22,403 bases of DNA from an uncultured Oscillibacter sp. (GCA_951800675.1 CATOKC010000048.1:1-22403); one strand, 5' to 3'; numbered from the stretch's first letter, positions 7,441-14,329 are shown. The notes: a model not told the origin generated them from the sequence alone. Numbers and translations are program-made.

Positions 7441-8712
7441 TTATCTTCCCAGGATCGCCAAAGTAATGGGCGGACAGTATGCCACTACAAAAAAGGCTAC
7501 AATCAAACCAATTAGGAAGGGCCAGGCAGACCTTGTAATCCGGTCGATGCTGATGCCAGTCATGGAGGAACCGACGAAAAGGTTGAGAGCCACCGGAGGT
7601 GTTACAAAGGCGATGGCCAGGGCCAGTGTCATGATAATGCCGAAGTGGATAGGATCCACGCCCACCTGCTGCACGACTGCCACCAGCGTGGGAGCCAGAA
7701 TGACGATGGCCGGGGTGGTTTGGACAAACATACCCACGATGAAGAGAATCATGAAGATCATAAAGAGGATGACATAATAATTGGTGGAGATGCTGAAGAG
7801 GAAGTCGGAGATAATGCGGGTGATGTTTAGGTAGGCGAAAACCTGCCCTGTAGCTTTGGCGGGGGCCATGACAAACATGGTGCCCGCGATAAAGGCGGTG
7901 TTGTCCCGGAAGATTTCCCACAGGCGCACCAGTTTCAGCTCCCGGTAGACAAAGAGACCGACGAAGATACCGTAGACCGCAGCCACCACGGCGGCCTCTG
8001 TAGCGGTAAATACGCCACCGTAAATGCCGCCCAGAATGATGACGGGCATTACTAAGGCCCACTTGGCGTCCCAAAAGCTCTTGAGCATTTCCATAAGGCT
8101 GAACTTGTTGTCGCCCTTCAGGTTGTGTTTTTTGCAATAGACATAATTGATAATCATTAAGATGCCGCCCACTACCAGAGCCGGACCCAAGCCGGCCATG
8201 AACAGGTCGCCCACGGACTGGTTGACAGTGACTCCATAGAGTACCATGGGGTAGCTGGGGGGAACAATGACGCCTAGGCCGCCAGCACAGCAGGTGAGGG
8301 CGGTGGCGTAGTATTTGCTGTAGCCGTCTTGAACCATCATGGGAATCATGATGGCGCCGATGGCGGCCACCGTGGCGGGAGCGGAACCGGATACGGCTCC
8401 GAAGAACATGCACGCCACAATGGTGACCATACCCAAAGAGCCCGTGATGCCGCCGATCATGGATTTGGCGGCGTTGACCAGGCGCTTGGAGAGGCCGCCT
8501 GTTTCCATGATAGTGCCTGCCACCATAAAGAAGGGAAGCGCCAGCATGGTGAAGCTTGCCACGCCGGAGTAAAAGGTCTGCGCCAAAAAGTTTGCCGTGG
8601 TAACCGGGTTCATGGAAATCAGCAGCACCATAGCCAGGAAAATGGAAATCGCAATGGGGACGCCCAGGAACATCAGCCCAAACATTACCAGGAACATGAT
8701 ACCAGTTGCCAT
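7441..8712 (-). CDS. dctM: TRAP transporter large permease subunit
   Basis: This 423-residue protein has the length and hydrophobic pattern (about 12 membrane segments) of DctM/SiaM large permeases. Family-typical stretches include GLSKRLVNAA, MFFGAVSGSAPATVAAIG, IVPPSYPMVLYG, FTATEAAVVAA and LALAIAFVTPPVALNLFVG. It forms the sodium-coupled transport channel with the small permease and works with the DctP-type binding protein to import organic acids. The start codon overlaps the dctQ stop by one base (TAATG), so the two are translationally coupled. Substrate identity is not visible; the enzyme genes downstream argue for an aldonate or related hydroxy-acid. Confidence 0.95.
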   Translation of the reverse strand: MATGIMFLVMFGLMFLGVPIAISIFLAMVLLISMNPVTTANFLAQTFYSGVASFTMLALPFFMVAGTIMETGGLSKRLVNAAKSMIGGITGSLGMVTIVACMFFGAVSGSAPATVAAIGAIMIPMMVQDGYSKYYATALTCCAGGLGVIVPPSYPMVLYGVTVNQSVGDLFMAGLGPALVVGGILMIINYVYCKKHNLKGDNKFSLMEMLKSFWDAKWALVMPVIILGGIYGGVFTATEAAVVAAVYGIFVGLFVYRELKLVRLWEIFRDNTAFIAGTMFVMAPAKATGQVFAYLNITRIISDFLFSISTNYYVILFMIFMILFIVGMFVQTTPAIVILAPTLVAVVQQVGVDPIHFGIIMTLALAIAFVTPPVALNLFVGSSMTGISIDRITRSAWPFLIGLIVAFFVVAYCPPITLAILGR

Positions 8713-9287
8713 TATGCCTGCTCTCCTTTCTCTTTCGCCGCTTTTTTCTCCAGATAGATTCGCTCGCAGGCCTCCAGGTCCATAGAGGGTTTAGACGCGC
8801 CCAAATTATCCTCGCTCTCTTGAGTCATTCGAATGGTGTCTTGGACTAGGCGGATGCAGGAAATAACCAGGGACAGGGGGATAATAGAATAGACCAGTGC
8901 CTGGGGAAGCTGGAGCATGGTGGTTTTGCTGGAACCCAGCAGTCGGATTACATCCATCATGATATAAGCCACATAGATGTTACAGAGAAAGAAAATTACA
9001 TTAGACACGGTCAGCATGGCCCGCTTGACCTGGAAGGGAACCATGTTCAAAACGAAGTCAATACGCAAATGCTTGCGGTGGGTCACCGCGGCAGAAACTC
9101 CTAGATAAATCATCCAGACAAACATGATAGTGGCAAATTCCTCCATCCAGGTGAAGGAGTGCTTGAGCACATATCGGCTGAAAACCTGAAGGGTCAGCAT
9201 CATGGTCAGGACAAAAAAGCAGATGGTGCCAAGATAGAGCTCTATGTTGTTCAGAAAGGTTTTTAGGTCAAATTTTCCGCCTTTCAT
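8712..9287 (-). CDS. dctQ: TRAP transporter small permease subunit
   Basis: This 191-residue membrane protein has four predicted membrane segments and the DctQ signature in the region FSRYVLKHSFTWMEEFATIMFV, followed by HRKHLRIDFV. The ATG at 9287 was chosen over a longer in-frame opening to 9506. An AGGAGG lies eight bases upstream, the family similarity starts here, and the longer version would read through the dctP-dctQ hairpin. The C-terminal tail of about 35 charged residues (after VQDTIRM) is longer than in many relatives. It partners with DctM. Confidence 0.92.
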   Translation of the reverse strand: MKGGKFDLKTFLNNIELYLGTICFFVLTMMLTLQVFSRYVLKHSFTWMEEFATIMFVWMIYLGVSAAVTHRKHLRIDFVLNMVPFQVKRAMLTVSNVIFFLCNIYVAYIMMDVIRLLGSSKTTMLQLPQALVYSIIPLSLVISCIRLVQDTIRMTQESEDNLGASKPSMDLEACERIYLEKKAAKEKGEQA

Positions 9288-9312
9288 AGGAATACCTCCT
9301 TCAAAAGAGTTG

Positions 9313-9342
9313 AAAAGAGCCCGCCCACAGACGGGCTCTTTT
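9313..9342 (-). terminator. Stem-loop between dctP and dctQ (partial terminator or processing site)
   Basis: An 11-bp perfect inverted repeat (9313-9323 with 9332-9342, 8-base loop) is GC-rich in its loop-proximal half and flanked by A and T runs. On the minus strand the second arm ends in TTTT. It sits between the binding-protein gene and the membrane-subunit genes of one operon. In many transport operons such a hairpin lowers downstream expression or protects the upstream message, so more binding protein than permease is made. A complete stop is unlikely because dctQ has no clear promoter of its own. Confidence 0.65.
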
Positions 9343-9408
9343 TGACAAAATGCGTGAGATGGATTTAATGGGAGGGGAGGGGGTGCCGCAGGCTTGTTCT
9401 CCGGTTTT

Positions 9409-10503
9409 TCAACCGGCCTCGTAGCTGGCGATGAAGTCAAGCAGCTGCTGATAAGCCTCAGAACCCATCTGCTCTTCCACCATGGGCCAAACGTTCTTGG
9501 CCACATCCTGGAAGGCCTTCAGTTCGTCGTTGCTCAGACGGATGATTTCCGTACCGGCGTCATCTTGAACGGTCTGAATAAAGCCCTCGGCCAGTTCGGC
9601 GGTTTTCTCGCGGCCTTTGTTCTGAGCCTCAATAATCAGTTCACGGATTAGAGCCTGGTCCTCGGCGGAAAGTTTGTTCCAGAAGATCGGGGAGGCGGCG
9701 GGAATGGTAGCGGTGAAGTTGTGGTTGGTCAAGACCATGTAATTTTGCAGCTCATAAACTTTCGAGGAGACGATGTTGCTGGGGGGATTTTCTTGCGCGT
9801 CCACCATCTTCTGCTGCAAGGCAGTGTAAAGCTCGGAATAAGCCACGGGGGTTACAGCGCAGCCAAGAGCCTCCCAAGTGGCCATTTGGATGGGGTCGGG
9901 CATGGTACGGATCTTAACGCCGGCCAGGTCGGCGGGAGAGTGGACGGGATTGTTACAGGTCAGCTGCCGGAAGCCGATGTCGAAGTAACCCAGAATGATG
10001 CAGGAGGTGTCAGCCTCGGCCTTGGCCTTCCAACTCTCGCCTACCTCGGAGTCCAGCACAGCATAGGCCTCGTCATAGTCCAGATAGAGATAAGGCATGT
10101 TCAGTCCGGCGAAAGCGGGAGTGTAGTCTGCCCAAGAGCCGCAGTTGAGGATACCCATGTCGAAGGCGCCGTTTTGAAGGCCGCCGATGTACTCCTGGGT
10201 GGAGGAGGCAATCTGTCCGTCGGGGAAGACCTGAGCGGTGATGCGGCCATTGGTGCGAGCCTCAATTTCCTTAATGAAATAGTTGGTGGAGATACCAAGA
10301 GAGGTGGTGCCTTCGCCCTCGAACTCCACAGTGGGAGAGGAGGAAGCGATGCGGATCACGATTTTCTCACCGCTGGAGGAACCAGAGCTTTCAGAGCCGC
10401 CGGGACTGGCGGGAGCACCGCTATTTCCTCCGCAGGCCGCCAGAGAGAGGGACAAAAGTAGGGCGAGAACCGCCGCCGCTATGCGCTTGCTGGATTTTTT
10501 CAT
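9409..10503 (-). CDS. dctP: TRAP transporter solute-binding lipoprotein (DctP family)
   Basis: This 364-residue protein begins with a lipoprotein signal peptide: MKKSSKRIAA, a leucine/alanine core, then lipobox LAAC with C24 as the expected lipid anchor. A Gly/Ser-rich linker follows. The DctP fold shows GLQNGAFDMG, the carboxylate-binding region around LAGVKIRTMPDP, and ALGCAVTPVAYSELYTALQQ followed by VDAQENP. ATG at 10503 is preceded by GAAAGGAGCAATTCTT. It is the first gene of the minus-strand run and would hold the substrate outside the membrane for the DctQM permease. The conserved arginine of the VKIRT segment is expected to bind a carboxylate group. Confidence 0.95.
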   Translation of the reverse strand: MKKSSKRIAAAVLALLLSLSLAACGGNSGAPASPGGSESSGSSSGEKIVIRIASSSPTVEFEGEGTTSLGISTNYFIKEIEARTNGRITAQVFPDGQIASSTQEYIGGLQNGAFDMGILNCGSWADYTPAFAGLNMPYLYLDYDEAYAVLDSEVGESWKAKAEADTSCIILGYFDIGFRQLTCNNPVHSPADLAGVKIRTMPDPIQMATWEALGCAVTPVAYSELYTALQQKMVDAQENPPSNIVSSKVYELQNYMVLTNHNFTATIPAASPIFWNKLSAEDQALIRELIIEAQNKGREKTAELAEGFIQTVQDDAGTEIIRLSNDELKAFQDVAKNVWPMVEEQMGSEAYQQLLDFIASYEAG

Positions 10504-10775
10504 AAGAATTGCTCCTTTCTTTTTCCCCGAATCGGCTCCGCTTGACCAGCGGCGGGCCGCTGATGGTTCCACCGGGCAGATGCGCCCGAAAGAATTAAGG
10601 AAACGCCGTCTTCTGGCAGAAGAAGCGATCCCGGCGGTTTGCTATGGTTCAAACAGGAGTCAATTTTGCGGGGTCTTAACGGGCGAACGAAAAAGAACCG
10701 ATTGCATTTTTCCAGGCTTTGCGTTAAAATAATGGACAGGAAAGTGGAAAAGCCGCCGCCTTCTTCGTTCTTGTG
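10504..10775 (-). promoter_or_regulatory. Long 5' leader of the dctP operon
   Basis: If the promoter at 10782-10811 is used, dctP has an untranslated leader of roughly 270 bases. I see no convincing gene in it. A 6-bp stem with a 4-base loop (CAGCGG CGGG CCGCTG) lies near 10540-10556, and a ribosome binding site AAAGGAG sits next to the start. No known riboswitch consensus was recognised by eye. Confidence 0.35.
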
Positions 10776-10781
10776 TTTCTG

Positions 10782-10811
10782 AGTATACCGTAAAAACGAA
10801 TGGCTTGTCCA
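10782..10811 (-). promoter_or_regulatory. Probable sigma-A promoter for the dctP operon
   Basis: Read on the minus strand, -35 TGGACA (10806-10811) and -10 TATACT (10782-10787) are each one mismatch from consensus, with an 18-base spacer. Transcription would start near 10775 and run into dctP. The element sits directly downstream of the dyad at 10818-10846, as expected for LysR activation. Confidence 0.55.
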
Positions 10812-10817
10812 AGGCAT

Positions 10818-10846
10818 TTTCGGCTGGAATTGATAACTTGCCGAAA
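10818..10846. promoter_or_regulatory. Candidate LysR-regulator operator (7-bp dyad)
   Basis: TTTCGGC (10818-10824) and GCCGAAA (10840-10846) form a perfect 7-bp inverted repeat with a 15-base spacer. It is centred about 57 bases upstream of the inferred dctP-operon transcription start and about 109 bases upstream of lysR. LysR regulators typically bind an interrupted dyad near -65 of the activated gene in a divergent intergenic region. The assignment is by position and symmetry only. Confidence 0.5.
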
Positions 10847-10940
10847 TGGGCGAAAAACTGTGGGGTTATTTTTGTGCAAAAACACATGCCGGTTGTCTTT
10901 GGACCTGTGGCAGCGTTGTCTGCTGTAATGAGGGGAGATT

Positions 10941-11864
10941 ATGAATTACCAGTCTCTGCATTATTTCAAAATGGTTGCGGAAATGCAGCACTATACCCGC
11001 GCTGCCAATGCGCTTTATATCACGCAGCCTGCCCTGTCCAAGGCGATTCGAAATTTGGAAATCGAGTTGGGGGCGAGCTTGTTTGAAAAGAGCGGGCGCA
11101 ACGTAACGTTGACCCAGTACGGCGCATTGTTTTATAAGTATGTTAAGCGCTCTCTGGATGAGGTGGACAAGGGCATCGCTGCTGTGCGGCACATGGTAGA
11201 GCTGGAGTACAACACGGTATTTCTTTCTGCTTTGTTTTCCATGTATGCCATTTATCTTCCGGATAAGGTTATGCGTTTTCAGCAAAAGAATCCAGCCTGC
11301 CGCTTTTCCATGGAGTATAAATATACCACCGCCATTTTGCGCGACGTGCTCCAGGGACACAGCGAGTTGGGCCTTTGCAGCGATTTTGAGACTAAGGGGG
11401 AATTTGCCCCTTTGGAAAAAAGAACTTTATACCGGGAGCCGGTGGGGCTGATTGTGGGTAAGAGCCATCCGTTCGCCTCCCGGGAAAAGGTTCGGGTAGA
11501 GGAGCTGCGGGACCAGCCCTTTATCGTTTATATCAAGAGCCAGCTGGGCACTAACAAGTTGATTTCCGATCTCTGCGCGCCCTATGGCTTTGCTCCGAAC
11601 ATTGTGGCGGAGCGCTATAACGACTACGGGGTGATTGGGACGGTGTCCTCTAGCAATGGGATAGCCATCATTCCCACCAGCGGTTTTTTAAACATCAACA
11701 GCGTCGTTCCAGTGCGGCTGGATGTGGAGCGTCCGCTGACGCGGCAAATCAACCTAGTCTGGCACGGCAGACGGGAACTTCCCCGAATGGCGGCTACCTT
11801 TCGGGACGCGCTGCTTCAAGAGGCACGGGAATCCGGACTATCCGATGACTGCGCCGTCTGTTGA
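10941..11864 (+). CDS. LysR-family transcriptional regulator
   Basis: This 307-residue protein has a winged helix-turn-helix at about residues 3-62 (YTRAANALYITQPALSKAIR, LEIELGASLFEKSGR, LTQYG) and a periplasmic-binding-like effector domain from about 90 to 295 (for example GLIVGKSHPFASREKV and FIVYIKSQLGTNK). ATG at 10941 follows AGGGGAGATT. It is divergently arranged with dctP, so it most likely senses the imported acid or a pathway intermediate and controls the minus-strand catabolic operon, probably while also repressing itself through the shared intergenic region (family knowledge plus position). The effector cannot be deduced. Confidence 0.93.
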   Translation: MNYQSLHYFKMVAEMQHYTRAANALYITQPALSKAIRNLEIELGASLFEKSGRNVTLTQYGALFYKYVKRSLDEVDKGIAAVRHMVELEYNTVFLSALFSMYAIYLPDKVMRFQQKNPACRFSMEYKYTTAILRDVLQGHSELGLCSDFETKGEFAPLEKRTLYREPVGLIVGKSHPFASREKVRVEELRDQPFIVYIKSQLGTNKLISDLCAPYGFAPNIVAERYNDYGVIGTVSSSNGIAIIPTSGFLNINSVVPVRLDVERPLTRQINLVWHGRRELPRMAATFRDALLQEARESGLSDDCAVC

Positions 11865-12036
11865 GAAAGCGTTGCCGGAAATTTGGGCAGCGCCCTGTGC
11901 AAGTTTTGGTGGCGGATAAAAAAAGAGACGGGCATAAGGTGGCCGGTTGCGAGGAAGTAAGTTTTGATTAAGCCCTGTTTGGAAAATAGATATTGCGTAA
12001 ACTGTATAAAGAGTTTGCTTGTGTAAAAGTAAAGAC
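11865..12036. other. Spacer between lysR and the transposase remnant
   Basis: No gene is supported in these 172 bases. The sequence becomes AT-rich towards 12036 and ends just before the ATG of the transposase remnant, so it probably includes the left end of that former insertion sequence. No terminal inverted repeat could be identified without a second end. Confidence 0.3.
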
Positions 12037-12259
12037 ATGAAACGGTATGAATTAACAAAGGAACAATGGGAGTACGTGAAGCGGATTCTGTCCTCCTAAA
12101 GTGCAGGAAAACGAGGCCGTCCACGGAAGGATGGTTGATGGGATGCTCAGGATTGCCCACAGCGGAGCACAGTGGAGAGAACTGCTGGAGGTGTATGACC
12201 CCAGTGCGTATGTTCCAGAATTGGTTTTCAGGTCTGAAATCTATTTCTCAAGAAGTCTA
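12037..12259 (+). pseudogene. IS5-type (DUF4096) transposase N-terminal remnant, frameshifted
   Basis: From the ATG at 12037 the frame reads MKRYELTKEQWEYVKRIL, the standard N-terminus of IS5-group transposases, and then hits a stop (12097-12099). The same frame continues as SAGKRGRPRKDG, another expected segment, then a TGA. A second frame then carries MVDGMLRIAHSGAQWRELLE (12130 onwards), and a third frame carries MFQNWFSGLKSISQEV to a stop near 12259. The pieces follow the order of one transposase but need at least two frameshifts and one in-frame stop to be skipped. The DDE catalytic part is missing. The 3' portion lies antisense to the end of the sigma-like gene, so the insertion may have replaced that gene's native 3' end. 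Confidence 0.7.
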
Positions 12260-12782
12260 ATGACGTACTTATGACAAGAAATTTTAATTTCTCCAAAATT
12301 CTTTTTTTCTTCTTTGAAATTCCTGCCTGTGTTAAGCGGTGCCCGTTTGTCATCTGGGACTGTGTTTTGCAATCTTGGGTAAGGAAGAGGTCATAGATGA
12401 GGGAATATTCATCATCATTAAGCATTTTTAGAGCCTTAGCTAACTCTTGTAGTTCCAATGATTGAAGCGCCGCTTCTTCGGTGCTGACAGTCGTGTCAGG
12501 AATCATATCTTCATGACTATCATCTTCGCCGCCACACAAGGACAGTACCTGCACCTGGGACTCCTGTTCATGTAGATAGTCGCTGTGGTCCTTTTCCTTA
12601 CGCCAGTCCTTATACTCCGACTCCGTGGCCTCGATCATGAACTCGTCCATGTCGATGAAGTACCGGCCTTTTCCGGCAGGGGAGGTGATGAGTTGATAGA
12701 AGTCCTTTCCGTTGATTGCAATCCATTCAATGTCCGTGCCAGAGGCCGACGGGTCCTTTTTGATGTAATACTGCTTTGCCAT
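12228..12782 (-). CDS. Mobile-element sigma-70-like (region 4 / helix-turn-helix) protein
   Basis: This 184-residue protein is of a type carried on clostridial integrative elements. It has an N-terminal conserved part (MAKQYYIKKDPSASGTDIEW, then GRYFIDMDEFMIEATESEYKDWRKEKDHSDYL), a variable acidic middle and a C-terminal sigma region-4-like helix-turn-helix (LNDDEYSLIYDLFLTQDCKTQ, then LTQAGISKKKKRILEKLKFL). Such proteins are annotated as sigma-factor-like; a real promoter-recognition role is not established. ATG at 12782 is preceded by GGAGG that partly lies in a 14-bp inverted repeat. The last dozen residues (after FLVIST) are encoded in or beside the transposase remnant and do not look like family, so the C-terminus may be altered. 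A structured leader lies upstream. Confidence 0.75.
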   Translation of the reverse strand: MAKQYYIKKDPSASGTDIEWIAINGKDFYQLITSPAGKGRYFIDMDEFMIEATESEYKDWRKEKDHSDYLHEQESQVQVLSLCGGEDDSHEDMIPDTTVSTEEAALQSLELQELAKALKMLNDDEYSLIYDLFLTQDCKTQSQMTNGHRLTQAGISKKKKRILEKLKFLVISTSLDFLRNRFQT

Positions 12783-12794
12783 CGGGCAAAACCT

Positions 12795-12833
12795 CCAATC
12801 CAGAAATTTTGAAAGAGCGAATTTCTGGATTGG
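12795..12833 (-). promoter_or_regulatory. Perfect 14-bp inverted repeat running into the ribosome binding site
   Basis: Arms 12795-12808 and 12820-12833 are perfectly complementary (CCAATCCAGAAATT type) around an 11-base loop. On the minus strand the second arm ends in the GG that begins the GGAGG ribosome binding site of the sigma-like gene, whose ATG lies 12 bases beyond the arm. As RNA the stem would partly hide that site; as DNA it could be a repressor operator. Confidence 0.7.
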
Positions 12834-12908
12834 GGGGGAGAGCGACAGCGAGGCAGTCTGTAGTTAGTAATAACTACTTTATCTCTTAGTTCAAATAAAT
12901 AACAGAAA

Positions 12909-12951
12909 TGCCTAATTGCAAATCGCACATCGTGAAATTTGCAACTAGGCA
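12909..12951 (-). promoter_or_regulatory. 15-bp hairpin in the leader of the sigma-like gene
   Basis: Arms 12909-12923 and 12937-12951 pair over 15 positions with a single non-Watson-Crick pair, which becomes a G-U wobble in the minus-strand RNA; the loop is 13 bases. No U-tract follows directly, so it is not a classic terminator. It lies between the possible leader peptide and the hairpin at 12795-12833. Confidence 0.65.
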
Positions 12952-12974
12952 CCATACCCGATATTCAGTTTGTG

Positions 12975-13022
12975 TCAGCTCACATTGAGCTTGGGTTTTA
13001 TGTACAATGTGTATTGCCTCAT
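12975..13022 (-). CDS. Possible 15-residue leader peptide
   Basis: On the minus strand an ATG at 13022 opens MRQYTLYIKPKLNVS followed by TGA. GGAGG (13030-13034) lies seven bases upstream, ideal spacing; an in-frame ATG at 13028 exists but is too close to that site. A 6-bp perfect stem (12977-12982 with 12986-12991) overlaps the last codons and the stop. Position, size and the stem-loops downstream resemble leader peptides that control a following gene by ribosome stalling or attenuation. I do not recognise the peptide; small size keeps confidence moderate. Confidence 0.45.
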   Translation of the reverse strand: MRQYTLYIKPKLNVS

Positions 13023-13133
13023 CTTCATCCCTCCATCAATAGAAGATGACTTTAAATATCATGTAGATAATATTTTTAAATGTATTCCGGGAAACCTGCT
13101 TATCATATAAAATCTGGTTGAGGTGATAGCAGA

Positions 13134-13463
13134 GTGGATGTAAAGCTGGGAATTCCCGATATTCTGGGAGAGACCATTCAAGCCTGCCGGGTAAACCGTG
13201 CGGTCAAAGCCGAAGAAATGCTTCAGCTTTTGAATTGCTCCGCACATCATTACTCAGCGATTGAAAATGGGCATTCTCATCCCAGTTATAACGCGCTGAT
13301 CGCAATCCTACGGTATTTATGTATTGCCCCCAATGTTTTTGTCTACCCTGAAAGGGAGCATCTGGACCTGAAAAGGCTTCAAATGATTCACGCCGTTGAG
13401 ACCTGCGATAAGGAGCAGTTAAATTTCCTGATAGCCGTTTGGAACGGGCTTCCTAAGAAATGA
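13134..13463 (+). CDS. XRE-family helix-turn-helix regulator
   Basis: This 109-residue protein has a lambda-repressor-like helix-turn-helix at about residues 10-65: LGETIQACRVNRAVKAEEM, then SAHHYSAIENGHSHPSYNALIAI and LCIAPNVFV. A short C-terminal helical tail follows. The start is a GTG at 13134, set by GAGGTGAT six bases upstream; the ATG at 13138 is out of frame and leads straight to a stop. A TATAAA box at 13106-13111 could be a -10 but has no good -35. It is divergent from the sigma-like gene and its leader, so it may control them, as small XRE regulators do on integrative elements (inference). Confidence 0.82.
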   Translation: MDVKLGIPDILGETIQACRVNRAVKAEEMLQLLNCSAHHYSAIENGHSHPSYNALIAILRYLCIAPNVFVYPEREHLDLKRLQMIHAVETCDKEQLNFLIAVWNGLPKK

Positions 13464-13485
13464 AAGACCATGGTAATCGTTTCAC

Positions 13486-13534
13486 TAAAACGCTTCCGGG
13501 TTTCCGAAATTACTGGGGACTTGGAAGCGTTTTA
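13486..13534. terminator. Bidirectional terminator-like hairpin after the XRE gene
   Basis: A 12-bp perfect inverted repeat (13486-13497 with 13523-13534, TAAAACGCTTCC type) encloses a 25-base loop and ends in TTTTA on the plus strand and TTTTA on the minus strand. It lies between two convergent genes: the XRE regulator (ends 13463) and the broken gene ending at 13668. The long loop is unusual for an intrinsic terminator. Confidence 0.5.
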
Positions 13535-13667
13535 ATGCTTGGAGAGTGCGCAAGCTGGTGCTCCTAAAAGAGTGTTCCTACTCTTGGCGTGCTGGACTTT
13601 TGTTTGTTACATGAAGCTAATAAAATACCTCTGGAGAATGAATGCCATATGTGAATATCTTCATGGT

Positions 13668-14162
13668 TTACACAGCCGGCTTGCATTTTTCGTACATCTC
13701 GAAGAACAACTCCATAGAGCCTCTGCATAGTTTGGATGGCGCTCTTGAAATCTCCGCCCCCTGGTAGACCCAATAGCTTACCTCCATATCGGAGACGGGC
13801 TGTTCACCGTTGTTGGAACCGAAGGAAAACGGAAACTCCTCTCCATTTTTAAGATAAACGTCGAACTCATACAAACAGGTGCCTCCATAGCCGAAGCGAA
13901 GTCCGTGTTTAAGTTCATTTCCGGTGTGCCGGAAGCTATTCACCATATCAATGACAGCCTGGATGTCCTCTTTTTCTGTTACTTCCACCGCATAGGTATA
14001 TCCGCTTTGGGAAAGGGTGAGCCGTTCCACATCCTCCGCAGTGAAGTTCATGACATGGATGTCTCCGCCGCCCCAACCGAAGATTCAGGCGAAGAAAATC
14101 AGTATGACAGCCAGAAGAGCGCCGCAGGTCAGCCATTTGGGGTTCTTTATAAGTCTGTTCAT
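13668..14162 (-). pseudogene. Membrane-anchored small protein gene with TGA at codon 26
   Basis: An ATG at 14162 with GGAGGAAGAAAT upstream opens MNRLIKNPKWLTCGALLAVI and LIFFA, a signal anchor, then meets TGA (14085-14087). The same frame then stays open for 139 codons to TAA at 13668, including GGGDIHVMNFTAEDVERL, LYEFDVYLKNGEEFPFSFGS and SMELFFEMYEKCK. The uninterrupted downstream frame and good start site argue for a recent nonsense mutation, with a sequencing error or TGA readthrough as alternatives. A shorter product from ATG 14051 has no good start site. The protein is a likely relative of the 157-residue neighbour upstream: same size, same anchor-plus-domain plan, same ribosome-site context. 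Function unknown. Confidence 0.65.
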
Positions 14163-14312
14163 ATTTCTTCCTCCTTGTGCTGGAGCGGTGGCTATATGTC
14201 ATCGCTCCATTGTGTCATTTCCAGCAGGAACGCCCCCAGCTCCCGGCCCTTTTCCTGCCCATGAACGAGGTAAAGCGGCAGCTCCCGCCGAAGGTCCCGG
14301 TGCCAGTCGGTA
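14160..14312. repeat. Direct repeat copy A (decayed 3' end of the zinc-ribbon gene)
   Basis: About 153 bases closely match 14801-14954, with a few substitutions and single-base indels. The repeat covers the last roughly 40 codons of the zinc-ribbon membrane gene, the intergenic bases with the ribosome binding site, and the start codon of the following small gene. In this copy the coding frame still reads the tail (LPLYLVHGQEKGRELGAFLL) but is not attached to a gene body, and a base loss changes the last codons. It is the scar of a tandem duplication. Confidence 0.85.
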
Positions 14313-14329
14313 ATAGTGATTCTAAATAA

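Noticed and set aside
7325..8413. 362-codon minus-strand frame rich in His and Arg
   Set aside because: A shifted-frame shadow of dctM with atypical composition.
9288..9506. N-terminal extension of DctQ
   Set aside because: It would translate the dctP-dctQ hairpin and the end of dctP; ATG 9287 has AGGAGG at good spacing.
9721..10461. 246-codon plus-strand frame
   Set aside because: Antisense to dctP, which has a clear signal peptide and family motifs.
13568..13585. 6-bp hairpin (AAGAGT with ACTCTT)
   Set aside because: Too short and without a U-tract to call a terminator; the larger inverted repeat at 13486-13534 is the better candidate.
13539..13730. 63-codon plus-strand frame
   Set aside because: No ribosome site and overlaps the end of the opposite-strand gene; no recognisable features.
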